Below, piece by piece: positions 62,359 through 64,000 of a stretch of 64,000 nucleotides of DNA (positions are counted from its first letter, which is position 1; every line of letters begins with the position of its first letter). Under the pieces are notes generated by a model, which did not search any database, had not been told where the DNA came from, and worked only from the letters and a program-made list of their open reading frames with translations. The position numbers were made by a program, and so were the translations under genes. This stretch comes from Ursus arctos (taxonomy: Eukaryota; Chordata; Mammalia; Carnivora; Ursidae), in the NCBI RefSeq assembly GCF_023065955.2, contig NW_026622841.1, forward strand, positions 20,829,501 through 20,893,500. Direction: 5' to 3'.

Positions 62359-63159
62359 CACTCAGGCATTCATGACCACTTTAGTGATGGGTAAATCTGA
62401 GCCCATTCTCTTCTCTCATGTTTGCTGACTGGGTTCTGTACTTCCAGAAGGAAATATTATCATTTCAGAGCAAAGAGCCACAGTAGCTTTAAGTAAACCC
62501 TTTTGCTTATCTCGCAGATGATTGTTTTTTATGCTCAGGGTGAAGATATTTGCTTGATAAAAGAAATACATCTAGCTGTTCTCCTACACTAAGTAATAAT
62601 TCACTTTTATAATGAGGGAACCCTGGAAATATCCCTTCACTCATTAGCTTTGAAAACTGCCTGGATGTTTTTGACTTCTGAGGCTATTTGACACTTTATG
62701 CTAATACATATTTGAAGGAAAACACATTTCCTCTAATCAGGCATTGTTTAGACACCTGCCACCTAACTCTGATTCCTATATATCCTTCATTGCCCTGTCT
62801 CAGACGAAGCATCAGTTCTTAAATTAACTCATTAGTCATGTAGAATGGCATTGGGTGGGGGAGGGAGAGGGATGATTTCTCATACCAAGGTAAATAAAAA
62901 TGTCATGGATTTATAATTAGCTTCAATCATACTCCTTAAATCTGTGCGAGAGAATTCTTAGTTTGAGAAATTTGATCCGTATTTTCTTTATGACACTCCC
63001 ACTAAGCTGGCTTTGAGAAAGCTCACGATGCTTTCCATTAAAAGAACGATAATACAATACAGTTGACATGATGGTTAATTAGCTAATTTCTTCAGAGTAC
63101 TTGTCAACTCCTCAGAGAATAGTTGTAATGAGACCAAACTACTCTGTACCTTATTGAAG
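62359..63159. other. intronic DNA, nothing identified
   Basis: About 0.8 kb with no confident repeat, exon or RNA gene. Confidence 0.45.
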
Positions 63160-63420
63160 CAACATGGCACCGGGTCTGGAGTTAGATAGTCCCCAACTGA
63201 AGGTGACATTAAAAAATCACCTCTAATTTAAATCCTCATTCTGATATCTATTATTGGAGCAGCCTTGGACAATTTCTTTAATCTTGCTCTATTTCCTCAT
63301 CTGCAACATGGAGAGAATAACAAATGCTACCTCATGGGGTTTTTTGAGATCGAAGTGAAACAATAAGGTGCTTACAATCCTGCCTGAAATAAAATAAGAT
63401 TTCAATACATATTGGCCATT
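63160..63420 (+). repeat. MIR SINE, nearly full length
   Basis: 'catggcaccgggtctggagttagatagtcc', 'ccttggacaatttctttaatcttgctctatttcctcatctgcaacatgg', 'gctacctcatggggtttttt' and 'gaaacaataaggtgctta' all follow the forward MIR. Confidence 0.8.
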
Positions 63421-63467
63421 AATTTAGGAAGATAGATAAATGGGAACCTTCACAGCTTCAAAAAGTA

Positions 63468-63930
63468 CAGTAATCCCCCTTATCCTTGGTTTCACTTTCT
63501 ATGGCTTCAGTTACCTGTGGTCAACTGCAGTCTGGAAGCAGATAATTACCCCTCTGATGAATCCAGAAGGTCAAGAGTAGCCTAATAGCACGTCACCATG
63601 TCTACCTCATTTACCCCATTTTATCTCATCAAGTAAGCGTTTTATCACCTCGCATCATCACAAGAAGAAAGAAAAGTACAGTACCATAAGATATTTAGGG
63701 AGAGACCATATTCACATAGCTTTTATTACATGTATATTGTTATAACTGTTGTATTTTACTATGTTATTACTATTAATCTGTTACTGTGCCTAAGTTATAA
63801 GTTAATCTGTATATAGGTGGGCATGTATAGGTAAAAAGCATACTATATATAGAGTTCGGTACTATGTGTGGTTTCAGACATCCATCTGGGGTCTTGGAAC
63901 GTATTCTCCGTGGATAAGGGAGGACTACTG
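63468..63930. mobile_element. Tigger-derived MITE with both terminal inverted repeats
   Basis: A 463-bp element starting CAGTAATCCCCCTTATCC and ending GGATAAGGGAGGACTACTG. The ends are inverted repeats of about 20 bases with a few mismatches. The left flank is TA; the right flank (TG) would be a mutated TA. No transposase sequence lies inside, so it is non-autonomous. It is of the pogo/Tigger superfamily. Confidence 0.85.
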
Positions 63931-64000
63931 TGTAGGTAAGAATCAGCAGTGGTAGGTTATCAAAACATTTCAGACTCATCTGGCTGTCTGAGTTCTGGTC
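63931..64000. other. window end, intronic DNA
   Basis: Seventy bases to the window edge with no recognisable feature. Confidence 0.5.

Overview
The window is vertebrate nuclear DNA, almost certainly from an arctoid carnivore (bear, panda, seal or relative). The main evidence is the density of carnivore tRNA-Lys-type SINEs (SINEC): at least 16 copies with the head GGGGCGCCTGGGTGGCTCAG, many with clear target-site duplications. Several have the longer body typical of ursid and pinniped copies. Carnivore-type L1 tails and older mammalian repeats (MIR, L2, MLT1/MST, Tigger, MER5) fill in the background. There is no sign of bacterial or viral gene organisation, and every ATG-to-stop reading frame is short.

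The only protein-coding sequence I can support is two exons of DCC, the netrin-1 receptor, on the minus strand: 19079-19220 (142 bp) followed by 7913-8023 (111 bp). Both have consensus splice sites and compatible phases. Together they encode most of the fourth fibronectin type III (FN3) domain. The window is therefore an interior slice of a very large gene read right to left: 1-7912 is the start of the intron after the second exon, 8024-19078 is a complete 11-kb intron, and 19221-64000 is about 45 kb of the preceding intron. The preceding exon (end of FN3 domain 3 and start of domain 4) and the following exon (FN4-FN5 linker) were not seen.

Layout. 1-7.9 kb: the end of a Tigger DNA transposon, an MLT1-type LTR, a 571-bp solo class-I-like LTR with TCAT duplications, an AT minisatellite, an inverted SINE pair, L2 fragments, and a SINE inserted inside another SINE with a long TTTC/TTTTC tract. 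8-19 kb: a SINE, an LTR-like repeat, a TCTA microsatellite, antisense L1 fragments, and a U6 pseudogene fused to an L1 3' end. 19.2-32 kb: an old L1, an MLT1 split by a SINE, a Tigger element (with a recognisable transposase DNA-binding relic) also split by a SINE, then MIR/L2 debris. 32-45 kb: sparse SINEs, an L1 tail, and long repeat-poor stretches with homeodomain-type motifs that could be intronic enhancers. 45-64 kb: a carnivore L1 tail, an LTR-like block, a possible retrocopy with a 25-A tail, two overlapping-type L1 3' fragments with two SINEs at one target site, an MST LTR, and a near-complete Tigger-derived MITE at the right edge.

I found no new biological system. The noteworthy items are the DCC exon pair, the U6-L1 chimera, the nested insertions, and a few candidate regulatory intervals. 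Repeat family names come from memory of consensus sequences and should be treated as class-level calls.
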